The notes under the pieces are model-generated. The model was not told the origin of the DNA, searched no databases, and worked only from the letters and a program-made list of their open reading frames with translations. A stretch of DNA of 64,000 nt, taken from contig CAIKVZ010000167.1 in assembly GCA_903830985.1 (NCBI GenBank), positions 1-64,000 on the forward strand, given 5' to 3'. Below are positions 45,267 to 53,911 of this stretch, piece after piece. Every line of letters begins with the position of its first letter. Within the stretch, counting starts at the first letter, position 1. Position numbers and translations under genes: made by a program. Source of the DNA: an uncultured beta proteobacterium (GTDB taxonomy: Bacteria > Pseudomonadota > Gammaproteobacteria > Burkholderiales > Burkholderiaceae_C).

Positions 45267-46745
45267 CTAGAGGTCATTGCCGCAATAGGAGAGATCGAAA
45301 CTCTTGTTGCAGATCGGGAAATCCGAGATCGCGTTGTTTCGCATGCACAGGGCCAGGCCAAACCAGTTCTTCAGCGACGGGTCCTGCAGCTTGCAGTGAG
45401 CCAGGCGCCCGGCAGCGTCGGTTTCCAGCACCTGCACGACTTCGCCGCGAAAGCCCTCGGTCAGTGAAATGCACAGCGCTTCGGGCTGCAGGGGGGTGTT
45501 GGCCGCCAGCAGTTCTGTCGCGCGCAGGTCCAGATCGGGTTCTTTCAGGACCTGGTTCAGCCAGACCACCGAGGCGTCGATTTCCCGCATGCGCAGTTCG
45601 GTGCGTGACCAGCAGTCGCCGTCCAACCCGGTCAGCAACGGGATCGGTCGGGCCTGAAAAAGGCGACCGGGCAGTTCGGTACGCGTGTCGATGGCGACGC
45701 CGCTGGCGCGTGCCACCAGCCCCACCAAGCCCAGGCCCAGGGCGTCGGCCTGGCTGATGACACCCACGCCCTGAAAGCGCGCCCGCACGCTGCGGGATTC
45801 GTGCATCAGCCGGTTCACCTGCGCCAGGTCCGTGGCAAAGGCGCTCAGGGTGACGAGCAGGTCCTGGCGCAATTCATCGTCAATGCCAATACGCACGCCG
45901 CCGGGACGCAGCCAGCCGCGGCCAAAGCGGCTGCCGCAGGCGCGCATGGAAGCGTTGATGATGGCGGTGCGCAGGCGCCCGTAGCTGGCGCCACCCTGCA
46001 GGAAAGCAATGTCCGTGGCCAGGCCGCCGAGCGATGCCAGGTGCATGGCCACGCGCTCCAACTCCAGCGCCACGCCGCGAACCCGTTCCACTGCCGGGTC
46101 GACAGCATGGCCGGCGAGGGCTTCGATGGCCGCGCAATGGCCCCAGGCGTAGGCGACGCTGGAGTCGCCCACCACGGTCTCGATGGTCGAAGTCTGGGAC
46201 AGGGGCGCACGCTGCAGCAGCAGCGCCTCCACGCCCCTGTGCTGGTAGCCGAGCTGGATTTCCAGGTGCTGCACTTCTTCGCCCAGGCACTGGAAGCGGA
46301 AATGACCAGGCTCGATCACGCTGGCGTGGATCGGGCCCACGCCCACCTCGTGCAGTTCCTGGCCGCGCATGTGGAAGAACGGGTAGTCGGCCATGGCCTG
46401 CTGGCGCACGCCCGCAAAGCGCACGGGTTTGAGCCAGGGGTGACCGGTGGGCGTGAGCCCGGTCTGCTCCCACAATTCGCGCTCCAGCATCTGCACGGCG
46501 GGAAAAAGCGCGGTGAGCGACGGGTAGGAGTTGCCGACCGGGCCACAGCCGCGCAGCACGCTCAAGGCGCCGTTTGGCCCCAGCAGCACGGCCGTGGTGA
46601 TGACCTCGGTGTGCGCCGGGCGGCCATACAGCGTCAGCATGCGCTCGCCCGCGCTCAGGCGTTGCGCGCAGGCATCGGCCCAGGCCGCCAGAGGCTCGGG
46701 CCGGAGGTCAGCAGTTGGCAGCAGCAAGACCGGTTCACCCATCAT
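45267..46745 (-). CDS. Ehr-2 large subunit: HyfG-like, lacking the NiFe-binding cysteines
   Basis: A 492-residue protein with a NuoC-like N-terminal region (about 1-145) and a NuoD/hydrogenase-like region. GPIHASVIEPGHFRFQ and YQHRGVEALL align with group-4 hydrogenases. The L1 site reads VVGDSSVAYAWG instead of RICGICS, and the L2 site reads DPSLKNW instead of DPCxxC; the nickel site is absent. The chain ends CNKSFDLSYCGNDL, parallel to the Ehr-1 tail. It starts at ATG 46745 (MMGEP), overlapping the hyfF-like stop; the track ORF to 47672 continues in a shadow frame. The partner substrate is unknown. Confidence 0.92.
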   Translation of the reverse strand: MMGEPVLLLPTADLRPEPLAAWADACAQRLSAGERMLTLYGRPAHTEVITTAVLLGPNGALSVLRGCGPVGNSYPSLTALFPAVQMLERELWEQTGLTPTGHPWLKPVRFAGVRQQAMADYPFFHMRGQELHEVGVGPIHASVIEPGHFRFQCLGEEVQHLEIQLGYQHRGVEALLLQRAPLSQTSTIETVVGDSSVAYAWGHCAAIEALAGHAVDPAVERVRGVALELERVAMHLASLGGLATDIAFLQGGASYGRLRTAIINASMRACGSRFGRGWLRPGGVRIGIDDELRQDLLVTLSAFATDLAQVNRLMHESRSVRARFQGVGVISQADALGLGLVGLVARASGVAIDTRTELPGRLFQARPIPLLTGLDGDCWSRTELRMREIDASVVWLNQVLKEPDLDLRATELLAANTPLQPEALCISLTEGFRGEVVQVLETDAAGRLAHCKLQDPSLKNWFGLALCMRNNAISDFPICNKSFDLSYCGNDL

Positions 46746-48169
46746 TGGCCTCCAATCGACTGCGCCACCTGCACCAGCAGGCGGCTGATGGGGTCGGGCG
46801 TGTACACGCCCAGCAGCACCAGCACCAGCACGAAGCCCAGTTTGGGCAGGGTCGTGACCCAGGACTCGTGGACCTGCCCACCGCTGCGGTTCGACGCGCC
46901 CCACAGCATGGGGAAGATGGAGCGTCCGGTGGCGACGAAGATGATGGTCAGCATGGTGCACATCAGGCTGAAGGCCATCATGTTGCCGGCCTGCACGATG
47001 CCCGACAGGATCAGCATCTCGGCCAGAAAACTGCCAAAGGGCGGGAAACCGAGCAGGGCAAAAACGCCCACCGCGAACATCAGCCCGGAGAAGGGCAGGA
47101 CGCGAATCACGCCGCTCAGCGCCCGGATTTCGTTCGTGCCGTAAACCGCGCGCAGCCGTCCCGCCGTGAGGAACAGCAGGGCCTTGACGAAGGCGTTGCT
47201 CACGATGTAGAGCAGCACGCCGTAGGCTGCGGCCTTGCCCACCGACAGGCCGATGGCGATCACGCCGGATGAGCTGACGCAGGCGTAGGCCACAAGCCGC
47301 TTGTAGCTGCGCGCCGCCATCACCTGCACGGCGGCCACGACCAGCGACAAACAACCCATGAGCAGCAGCTCGTGCGACACGAAGCCCGGATCCTGGCCGC
47401 GAAAGATGTGCAGGATGCGAAACACCGCCACCACACTGATGTTGAACTGGATGGCGGCGAGCAGGGCGCTGGTGCTGGTGGGCGCTGCCTCGTAGGTGGC
47501 GGGCATCCAGTTGTACAGGGGCGCCAGGCCCAGCTTGGACCCGAGGCCAAACAGCATCAGCGCCAAGCCCAGGCGCTGCCAACTGTCGCCCACCACAGGC
47601 AGGCCGCGCGCCATCAGGTCCAGCGCGAAATTCATTTCCAGCCCATGCAGGTGGGCGGAGCGCGTCAGGCACATGATGCCCAGAAAGGTCAGCGCCAGCG
47701 AGATGCTGGAGTACAGCAGGTAGCTCCAGGCGACGCGCCGCGGAGCGATGGCGTCACCCTGCGCCACCAGCGGCGCGGCACACAGCGTGGTGAGCTCGAT
47801 GAATGCCCACAGCAGCAGCAGGTTGTTTGCCATCACGCCCAGGTTCATGGCCAGCATGAAGGCCAGCGTGAGACCGGTGCGGCTCGCCATGTGGCTGGCC
47901 AATGTTTGTGAGGTGTTGACGCGAGAGGCCATGTACACGCTGATCCCTAAGAACACGCTGTTGATCACCAGCAGGAACAGCATGGAGGTGGCGTCAAGCA
48001 CGAAGTAGCGCCTGCCAAAGTACAGCGGCATGTCGCTCAGGGGCGTCTGCACGAAGACGCCGATCCAGCACAGCAGATTCACCAGCGCGATGGCCACCAG
48101 CGTCGGCCCAACCCAGCGGTGGTGCAGTTCGCTGTGCAGCGGCGCGTCCATGACTTCGGTCGAACTCAT
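46742..48169 (-). CDS. Ehr-2 subunit F: divergent HyfF-like membrane protein
   Basis: A 475-residue antiporter-like subunit with about 13 helices. The Glu helix is present (LWAFIELTTLCAAPL), as is NAFVKALLFLTAGRL. The normally conserved HSWLPDAHxxAP loop reads YNWMPATYEAAPTSTSAL, so the loop His and Asp are lost. This suggests changed or weaker ion conduction compared with the Ehr-1 HyfF. It begins with a Met-Ser-Ser-Thr N-terminal tail before the first helix. The start at 48169 overlaps the hyfE-like stop (ATGA). Confidence 0.9.
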   Translation of the reverse strand: MSSTEVMDAPLHSELHHRWVGPTLVAIALVNLLCWIGVFVQTPLSDMPLYFGRRYFVLDATSMLFLLVINSVFLGISVYMASRVNTSQTLASHMASRTGLTLAFMLAMNLGVMANNLLLLWAFIELTTLCAAPLVAQGDAIAPRRVAWSYLLYSSISLALTFLGIMCLTRSAHLHGLEMNFALDLMARGLPVVGDSWQRLGLALMLFGLGSKLGLAPLYNWMPATYEAAPTSTSALLAAIQFNISVVAVFRILHIFRGQDPGFVSHELLLMGCLSLVVAAVQVMAARSYKRLVAYACVSSSGVIAIGLSVGKAAAYGVLLYIVSNAFVKALLFLTAGRLRAVYGTNEIRALSGVIRVLPFSGLMFAVGVFALLGFPPFGSFLAEMLILSGIVQAGNMMAFSLMCTMLTIIFVATGRSIFPMLWGASNRSGGQVHESWVTTLPKLGFVLVLVLLGVYTPDPISRLLVQVAQSIGGQ

Positions 48170-48747
48170 TGGGTCTCCTCGCGCGCGGCGATCAGCCACC
48201 CACCCACGCCCACGGTCAGCAGGTAGATGCCGCTCAGGGCGGCGTGCACCGGCAGCGGCCAGGGTTCGGGCAGCAGGGACTCGAACAGTGCCAGCGCGTT
48301 CTCCAGAAACAGCAGGGCCACGAGCTGCGCCGGCGGTGCGCTGTTGGTGGACAGCAGCAGCAAGGCCACGGCCACGGTCGCGCCGATGACGCCCAGGGTC
48401 AGTGCCTGCGCGTCGCTCATGCTGGGCGCGCCGAACTGGAAGGCCAGCACCAGCAACGCACTGGCCACGACCCAAGTGAAGAGGTTGGACGGCATCAGGT
48501 CGAGGTTGGGCTCAGCGCGCAGCCGGATGGCGCGGCGCAGCAGCCAGGGCGCCAGCAGCGTGCGCAGCACCAGCACTTCGGCCAGCGCGCCCAGGGTGTG
48601 GGCCGACAGTTCGCTGCTGCGCATCCAGCCGTTCCAGGCCAGGGCCAGTGCCTGCACGGCCAGCCACACGGGCGCGGCGCGCAGCTTGCTGAAGAACACC
48701 GGCAGCACCACGGCGACGAGGAACAAGACCAGGGGCAGCGACGCCAT
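48166..48747 (-). CDS. Ehr-2 subunit E: HyfE-like membrane protein
   Basis: A 193-residue protein with about six helices (MASLPLVLFLVAVVLPVFF...). The NuoK-like half contains LVALLFLENALALFES, with Glu in the helix. It is about 25 residues shorter than the Ehr-1 HyfE and lacks its charged C-terminal KFDSL...KED tail. The start at 48747 overlaps the hyfC-like stop (TGATG). The track ORF to 48864 is longer only by out-of-context residues. Confidence 0.88.
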   Translation of the reverse strand: MASLPLVLFLVAVVLPVFFSKLRAAPVWLAVQALALAWNGWMRSSELSAHTLGALAEVLVLRTLLAPWLLRRAIRLRAEPNLDLMPSNLFTWVVASALLVLAFQFGAPSMSDAQALTLGVIGATVAVALLLLSTNSAPPAQLVALLFLENALALFESLLPEPWPLPVHAALSGIYLLTVGVGGWLIAAREETQ

Positions 48748-49664
48748 CAGGACCTCACCGTCCAGCCTGCTGCCAGCAGGCACAGCGCCGCCAGCAGCGA
48801 GGCCAGCATCAGGTAACGCGGCACCTGGCGCATCGGCAGGCGCGCCACCAGCGATTCGATGCATCCCAAGGTCACGGCCACCGTGGCCATGATGAGCAAT
48901 GCGGCCAGCAGGCTGAACGCCGGCGCAACAGTTGCGTCCACGGGATTGAGCAGCGCCGCGATGAGTCCCGCGTAGACCGTCATCTTCAGTGCGGCGGCGT
49001 ACTGCATGGCGGCGAGCTCCGGGCCGCTGTGGTCCAACACCATGACCTCGTGCACCATGGTCAGCTCCAGATGGGTCAGCGGGTCATCCACCGGAACTCT
49101 CGATGCTTCAGCCTGCAGCAGGATGAACAGCACCATGACGGCGGGCCAGGCCAGCCCGAAGAAGGCCGGGCTGTCCTGCAACTGCACCAGAAGCGCGGCG
49201 AAGCTGGTCTGGTGCGTGGCCACGGCGGCCGCACCCAGCAGCAGAAAAAGCGCCGGCTCGACGAACGCGGTGAAGGAGGCCTCGCGCGCGCTGCCCATGC
49301 CCTCGAAGGAACTGCCCACGTCCATGGCCGAGAGCATCAGGAAGATGCGCGCCAGGCCCAGCGTGTAGGCGAACAGGATGAAGTCGAAATCGAATTGCAG
49401 CGGCGCGAACTGCCCGACGATGGGGGCGATCAGTGCCGCCAGCAGCGAGGCCACGAGCACCACCCAGGCGCCGGCGCGAAACAGCGGCGTGCTCGCCGCG
49501 CTGAACACCGGGCGTTTGTGCAGCAGGCGCAGCAGGTCCCACAGCGACTGCCACAGGCCCGGACCTTTGCGACCGGCCCACAGCGACTTGGTGCGATTCA
49601 CCAGGCCCACCAGCAAAAAGGGCATGAGCAGCACGATGGCCACATGGGCGACAGTCAACATCAT
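48747..49664 (-). CDS. Ehr-2 subunit C: HyfC-like membrane anchor (NuoH family)
   Basis: A 305-residue, about eight-helix protein. The family loop ASRVPVDDPLTHLELTMVHEVMVLDHSG is nearly identical in pattern to the Ehr-1 HyfC, and the early GPGLWQSLWDLLRLLHKRPVF loop is more NuoH-like. It starts with MM at 49664, overlapping the hyfB-like stop. The longer track ORF (to 51062) combines it with a shadow frame of the hyfB-like gene. Confidence 0.9.
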   Translation of the reverse strand: MMLTVAHVAIVLLMPFLLVGLVNRTKSLWAGRKGPGLWQSLWDLLRLLHKRPVFSAASTPLFRAGAWVVLVASLLAALIAPIVGQFAPLQFDFDFILFAYTLGLARIFLMLSAMDVGSSFEGMGSAREASFTAFVEPALFLLLGAAAVATHQTSFAALLVQLQDSPAFFGLAWPAVMVLFILLQAEASRVPVDDPLTHLELTMVHEVMVLDHSGPELAAMQYAAALKMTVYAGLIAALLNPVDATVAPAFSLLAALLIMATVAVTLGCIESLVARLPMRQVPRYLMLASLLAALCLLAAGWTVRS

Positions 49665-51655
49665 GGCAGCGGCCCCGCTGTCAGCACCACCAGACCGCCG
49701 AGCAGCACGATGAACAGCAGCGTCGCGCCAAAGGCGATGCGCGGATCGTCCTCGTGCAGGCGCTGCGAGAGCTCGTTGGCCGAGGCGTCGCCGTGCGCCA
49801 CGACCGAAAACAGCCGGCGTTCCACCGCGTCCACGCAGTCGGTGATGACGTAGCCGTCGGTCGGGAAATAGCCGGTTGGCGCTTTTTGGCGGCGCAGCAT
49901 CACCAGCACGCCGCGAAAGCGCGCGCTGAAGTCCCAGGAAAAACTGGCAGCCGTGTACTGCATGCGTGCGCTGGGCAGGGCGTAGCCGCAACCCCAGGTG
50001 GGCTGGGTCGGCGCCGGTGTGGCGCGCGAGCGCAGCCACAGGATCAGTCCCACGAGCATTGCCAATGACCCTGAAATCAGGCCGATGCGTGTCAGGCTGT
50101 CGCTGATCGGCTGCAGCATGTCGGGGCGGCCTGGCGGCAGCAGGGCCAGGGCAATTTCCGCCGAACCTCGCACCAGCATGAAACCCAGCACCGGCAGTAC
50201 GCCGAGCAGCATCACCCCGGCCGAATGCACTCCCATGGGCAGCAGCATCCAGCGGCTCACCTCCGATGGTGGATGCACGGTGGGGTCGCGCGGGCTGCCC
50301 AGAAAGATCACGCCAAAGGCGCGCGTGATGCTCAAAGCCGAGACCGCGCCGACAAAGGCCAGTACGGCAGCGACCGCGCACAGTGCCACCTGCGCGCCGG
50401 TGCTGGTGGCGCCGCGGAACAGGCCGGAGTAGATGACGAATTCGCTGGTGAAGCCGTTCAGCGGCGGCAGCGCCGAGATTGCCACGCCGCCGAGCAGAAA
50501 GCTCGCCGCGGTCCAGGGCATGAGGCGCGCCAGGCCGCCCAGCCGCTCCAGGTCCACCGTGTGCGTGGCCTGGTACACGGCGCCGGCGGCATAGAACAAC
50601 TGGCATTTGAAGAAGGCGTGGTTCAGCAGGTGCAGCAGCCCGCCGGCAAAACCCAGCGCCACCAGGGCCGGCTGGTCCCAGGACAGGCCCAGACAGCCCA
50701 CGCCAAAACCGATGCCGGCGATGCCGACGTTTTCTGTGGAGGAGTAGCCGAGCAGGCGCTTCAGGTCGCGCTGGCTCACGGTGTAGAGCGCACCCACCAG
50801 GGCCGACAGGGCACAAAAGCCGATCAGGAACCAGCCCATCCAGGCGTCGGGTTTGCCGATCAAAAAGATGAAGCGCAGCAGGGCGTACAGCCCGGCCTTG
50901 TGGATCACGCCCGACATCAGCGCCGAGACATGGGCAGGGGCTGCGGCGTGGGCACGCGGCAGCCAGGAGTGGAAGGGGAAGAACGCCGACTTCAGGCCGA
51001 AGCTGGCCACCAGCAGCAGGAACACCAGGTTGCGTTCGGAGCCGCCATGGCTGCGCAGCCACAGGCCGAAGCTGGCCAGTTCCCAGGAGGCGGAATGCGC
51101 GTACATGGTCATGAAGGCCGCGACCAGAAAGATCAGCCCGATGTGCGTGGACACCAGGTAGTTGAAGCCGGCAAAGCGCACCTTCTGGTTGGTGTAGTCC
51201 CAGATCACCAGCAGCCAGGCGGCCAGCGCGGCGATCTCCCAGCCCAGCAGGAACACCAGCGCGTGCTCTGCGGTGTAGACCAGGATGAAGGACAGCGAGG
51301 TCAGGTTCAGCAGTGCGTAATGCACGCCCAGATGGCGCGTGCTGTCAAAGTGTTTGCGCATGTAGCCCACCGCGTACACGCTGCCCAGCAGCGTCATGGG
51401 CAGGGACCAGGCCAGGAAGAAGGCGCCCAGCGCATCCAGGCGCACGCGCAAGGTGCCCACCGGATAGGCCCAGGCGAGTTCGCCCGTGAGCACGCTGCCA
51501 TGGAACAGCACCGGTGCCAATGTGCTCCAGACCAGGGCCGTGGCCAGCGCTTGCGACAGCACGCCGATGGACGCGCGTGTGGCATTGCGCAGCGGCAGCA
51601 AACAGGCTCCCGCGCCCAGCAGCAGTACAAGGACGGCGCTGAGCAGGGCGTTCAA
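49661..51655 (-). CDS. Ehr-2 subunit B: HyfB-like proton channel (NuoL/M family)
   Basis: A 664-residue membrane protein with about 15 helices. Channel residues are intact: GWEIAALAAWLLV, HSWLPRAHAAAPAHVSALMSG, KRLLGYSSTENVG and HAFFKCQLFYAAGAVYQATH. A C-terminal soluble loop and last helix follow, as in Ehr-1 HyfB. The start codon is TTG at 51655, only 19 bases after the metG stop, and no ATG or GTG nearby fits. It is therefore likely transcribed with metG. It heads the five overlapping Ehr-2 genes B-C-E-F-G. Confidence 0.92.
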   Translation of the reverse strand: MNALLSAVLVLLLGAGACLLPLRNATRASIGVLSQALATALVWSTLAPVLFHGSVLTGELAWAYPVGTLRVRLDALGAFFLAWSLPMTLLGSVYAVGYMRKHFDSTRHLGVHYALLNLTSLSFILVYTAEHALVFLLGWEIAALAAWLLVIWDYTNQKVRFAGFNYLVSTHIGLIFLVAAFMTMYAHSASWELASFGLWLRSHGGSERNLVFLLLVASFGLKSAFFPFHSWLPRAHAAAPAHVSALMSGVIHKAGLYALLRFIFLIGKPDAWMGWFLIGFCALSALVGALYTVSQRDLKRLLGYSSTENVGIAGIGFGVGCLGLSWDQPALVALGFAGGLLHLLNHAFFKCQLFYAAGAVYQATHTVDLERLGGLARLMPWTAASFLLGGVAISALPPLNGFTSEFVIYSGLFRGATSTGAQVALCAVAAVLAFVGAVSALSITRAFGVIFLGSPRDPTVHPPSEVSRWMLLPMGVHSAGVMLLGVLPVLGFMLVRGSAEIALALLPPGRPDMLQPISDSLTRIGLISGSLAMLVGLILWLRSRATPAPTQPTWGCGYALPSARMQYTAASFSWDFSARFRGVLVMLRRQKAPTGYFPTDGYVITDCVDAVERRLFSVVAHGDASANELSQRLHEDDPRIAFGATLLFIVLLGGLVVLTAGPLP

Positions 51656-51674
51656 GGCAGCCGGTTCAGTTCAT

Positions 51675-53822
51675 TCAGCGAACGCGCATGCCGGGTTGGG
51701 CGCCAGGTCCCGGGTTCAGGATGTAGATGCCGGGTTGGGCTTTTTCATTCGCTGCGCTGGCCGCCAGCACCATGCCCTGGCTGATGCCAAACTTCATCTT
51801 GCGCGGCGCCAGATTCGCCACCAGCACGGTCAACTGACCGATCAGCTGTTCCGGCTGGTAGCTGGAGGCTATGCCGCTGAACACGTTGCGCGTGATGGCG
51901 ATGCCCTGATCATCAACGCCTTCGCCCACGTCCAGCGTCAACTGCAGCAGCTTGGTCGAGCCCTCCACCTTTGCGCATTGCACGATCTTCGCGATGCGCA
52001 GGTCGATCTTGGCGAAGTCGTCGATCGAGATGGTGGGCGCGAAGGCTTCGCCGCCGGGCAGCTTGGGCCCGACTTGTTCATGCTCGGTGGCCACGCCGCT
52101 GTGCGTTGCTTGGGGCAGTGAGGACGCGCCAGCGCCGACCGTGGGGGCAGCACTTTGCGCAGGTGCCTCAAACAAAGCTTCGAGCTGCTTGATGTCGACG
52201 CGCTGCATCAGGTGCTGGTAGTCGCCGATGGCGTGGCCCAGGCCCAGGGGTTGCGCCGCTGCGGACCAGTCCATTGCGGGGATGTTCAGGAAGGCCTCCA
52301 CCTGCGCCGCCAGTGTTGGCAGCACGGGCTTGAGGTAGAGCGCGAGCAGACGGAAGGATTCGATGCAGACGCTGCAGACGTCGTGCAGGCGCGCCTCCAT
52401 GCCTTCCTTTTTTGCCAGCTCCCAGGGCTTGTTCTGGTCCACGTATTCGTTCACGCGGTCCGCCAGCAGCATGATTTCGCGCAGCGCGCGGCCGTATTCG
52501 CGGGTTTCGTAGCACTGCTGCAGCTCTTCGTTCTTGGCGCGCACGATGTCCAGCAGGCCCGCGCCGTCGGGCGAGATCGCGCCGAGTTGGCCGCCGAAGC
52601 GCTTGCTCAGGAATCCTGCGGCACGGCTGGCGATGTTGATGAACTTGCCCACCAGGTCGGAGTTCACGCGCTGCATGAAGTCTTCCGGGTTGAAGTCGAT
52701 GTCTTCATTGCGCGCGTTGAGCTTGGCGGCGATGTAGTAACGCAGCCACTCGGGGTTCATGCCCAGTTCCAGGTACTTCAGCGGGTTCAGCCCGGTGCCG
52801 CGGCTCTTGCTCATCTTCTCGGCGTTCACCGTGAGGAAGCCGTGCACGAAAATGGCGTTGGGCGTCTTGCGCCCGCTGAAATGCAGCATCGCCGGCCAGA
52901 ACAGGGTGTGAAAAGTGATGATGTCCTTGCCAATGAAATGGTACTGCTCGGTTGCGGGGTCGGCCATGAAGGCGTCGTAGTCCACGCCTATTTTCCCCAA
53001 GTAGTTCTTCAGCGAGGCCAGGTAGCCTATGGGCGCGTCCAGCCAGACGTAGAAGTACTTTCCCGGCGCGTCCGGAATCTCGATGCCGAAGTAGGGCGCG
53101 TCGCGGCTGATGTCCCAGTCGCCCAGGTCCCGAACCCCGTCCTCGTTCGGTGTGAGCCACTCCTTGATCTTGTTGTAGACCTCGGTTTGCAGATGGCCTT
53201 CTTCCTGGGTCCATTGCTCCAGAAAAGCCAGGCAGCGCGGGTCCGACAACTGGAAGAAGTAATGCTCTGAATTGCGCAACACGGGCGTGACGCCGCTGAG
53301 CGCCGAGTACGGGTCCTTCAGGTCGGTGGGGGCATAAACCGCACCGCAGACTTCGCAGTTGTCGCCGTACTGCTCCTTGGCAGCACATTTGGGGCACTCG
53401 CCCTTGATGAAGCGGTCGGGCAGGAACATCTGCTTTTGCGGATCGAAGAACTGCTCGATGGTCTTGGTTTTGATCAGTCCCGCGCTGCGCAGGTCGCGGT
53501 AGATGGCCTGCGCCAACTCGTGGTTTTCCACGCCGTCGGTGGAATGCCAGTTGTCAAAACCGATGTGAAAACCGTCCAGGTACTGCTTGCGGCCGGCGGC
53601 GATGTCGGCGACGAACTGCTGCGGCGTTTTTTCGGCCTTTTCCGCCGCGATCATGATCGGCGCGCCATGCGCGTCGTCGGCGCAGACGAAATGCACCACG
53701 TTGCCCGCCATGCGTTGGTGCCGCACCCAGATGTCGGCCTGGATGTACTCCATCATGTGGCCGATGTGGAAGCCAGCGTTGGCGTAGGGCAGGGCGGTGG
53801 TGACGAAGAGTTGGCGTGGCAT
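51675..53822 (-). CDS. metG: Methionyl-tRNA synthetase
   Basis: A 715-residue class I synthetase. The HIGH-type motif is FHIGHMMEY near residue 20 and the KMSKS loop is [11 protein letters not shown] zinc-binding set of cysteines ([17 protein letters not shown]) is in the connective region. The C-terminal dimerisation/tRNA-binding EMAP-like domain (about 610-715) begins [16 protein letters not shown]. The ATG at 53822 gives the normal N-terminus ([19 protein letters not shown]). The Ehr-2 hyfB-like gene follows closely on the same strand. Confidence 0.97.
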   Translation of the reverse strand: MPRQLFVTTALPYANAGFHIGHMMEYIQADIWVRHQRMAGNVVHFVCADDAHGAPIMIAAEKAEKTPQQFVADIAAGRKQYLDGFHIGFDNWHSTDGVENHELAQAIYRDLRSAGLIKTKTIEQFFDPQKQMFLPDRFIKGECPKCAAKEQYGDNCEVCGAVYAPTDLKDPYSALSGVTPVLRNSEHYFFQLSDPRCLAFLEQWTQEEGHLQTEVYNKIKEWLTPNEDGVRDLGDWDISRDAPYFGIEIPDAPGKYFYVWLDAPIGYLASLKNYLGKIGVDYDAFMADPATEQYHFIGKDIITFHTLFWPAMLHFSGRKTPNAIFVHGFLTVNAEKMSKSRGTGLNPLKYLELGMNPEWLRYYIAAKLNARNEDIDFNPEDFMQRVNSDLVGKFINIASRAAGFLSKRFGGQLGAISPDGAGLLDIVRAKNEELQQCYETREYGRALREIMLLADRVNEYVDQNKPWELAKKEGMEARLHDVCSVCIESFRLLALYLKPVLPTLAAQVEAFLNIPAMDWSAAAQPLGLGHAIGDYQHLMQRVDIKQLEALFEAPAQSAAPTVGAGASSLPQATHSGVATEHEQVGPKLPGGEAFAPTISIDDFAKIDLRIAKIVQCAKVEGSTKLLQLTLDVGEGVDDQGIAITRNVFSGIASSYQPEQLIGQLTVLVANLAPRKMKFGISQGMVLAASAANEKAQPGIYILNPGPGAQPGMRVR

Positions 53823-53863
53823 GCGGGGGCGGCTTTCAGAAACGGACTTTGATTTTAGTCCCC

Positions 53864-53910
53864 GTGGGTTCTTGGCGTCTGACCCCCAAGAACCCGCTCG
53901 CAATGACGAG
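53864..53910. repeat. Hairpin plus intergenic repeat end (GGGTTCTTGG...CCAAGAACCC, CGCAATGACG)
   Basis: GGGTTCTTGG (53866-53875) and CCAAGAACCC (53886-53895) form a perfect 10-bp stem with a 10-base loop. Immediately after, GCTCGCAATGACGAG repeats the outer end of the intergenic repeat seen at 7375 and 7571. The element lies between metG and the patatin gene and may serve as a transcription stop after the patatin gene. Confidence 0.6.
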
Positions 53911-53911
53911 A

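Noticed and set aside
49664-51062. N-terminal part of the 771-residue - strand ORF
   Set aside because: Only the portion below 49664 is the hyfC-like gene; the rest is the hyfB-like gene read in a wrong frame.
44106-51655. Respiratory complex I (nuo) operon
   Set aside because: There is no nuoA/J or NADH module (nuoE/F/G), the NuoC and NuoD parts are fused, and gene order follows hyf, not nuo.
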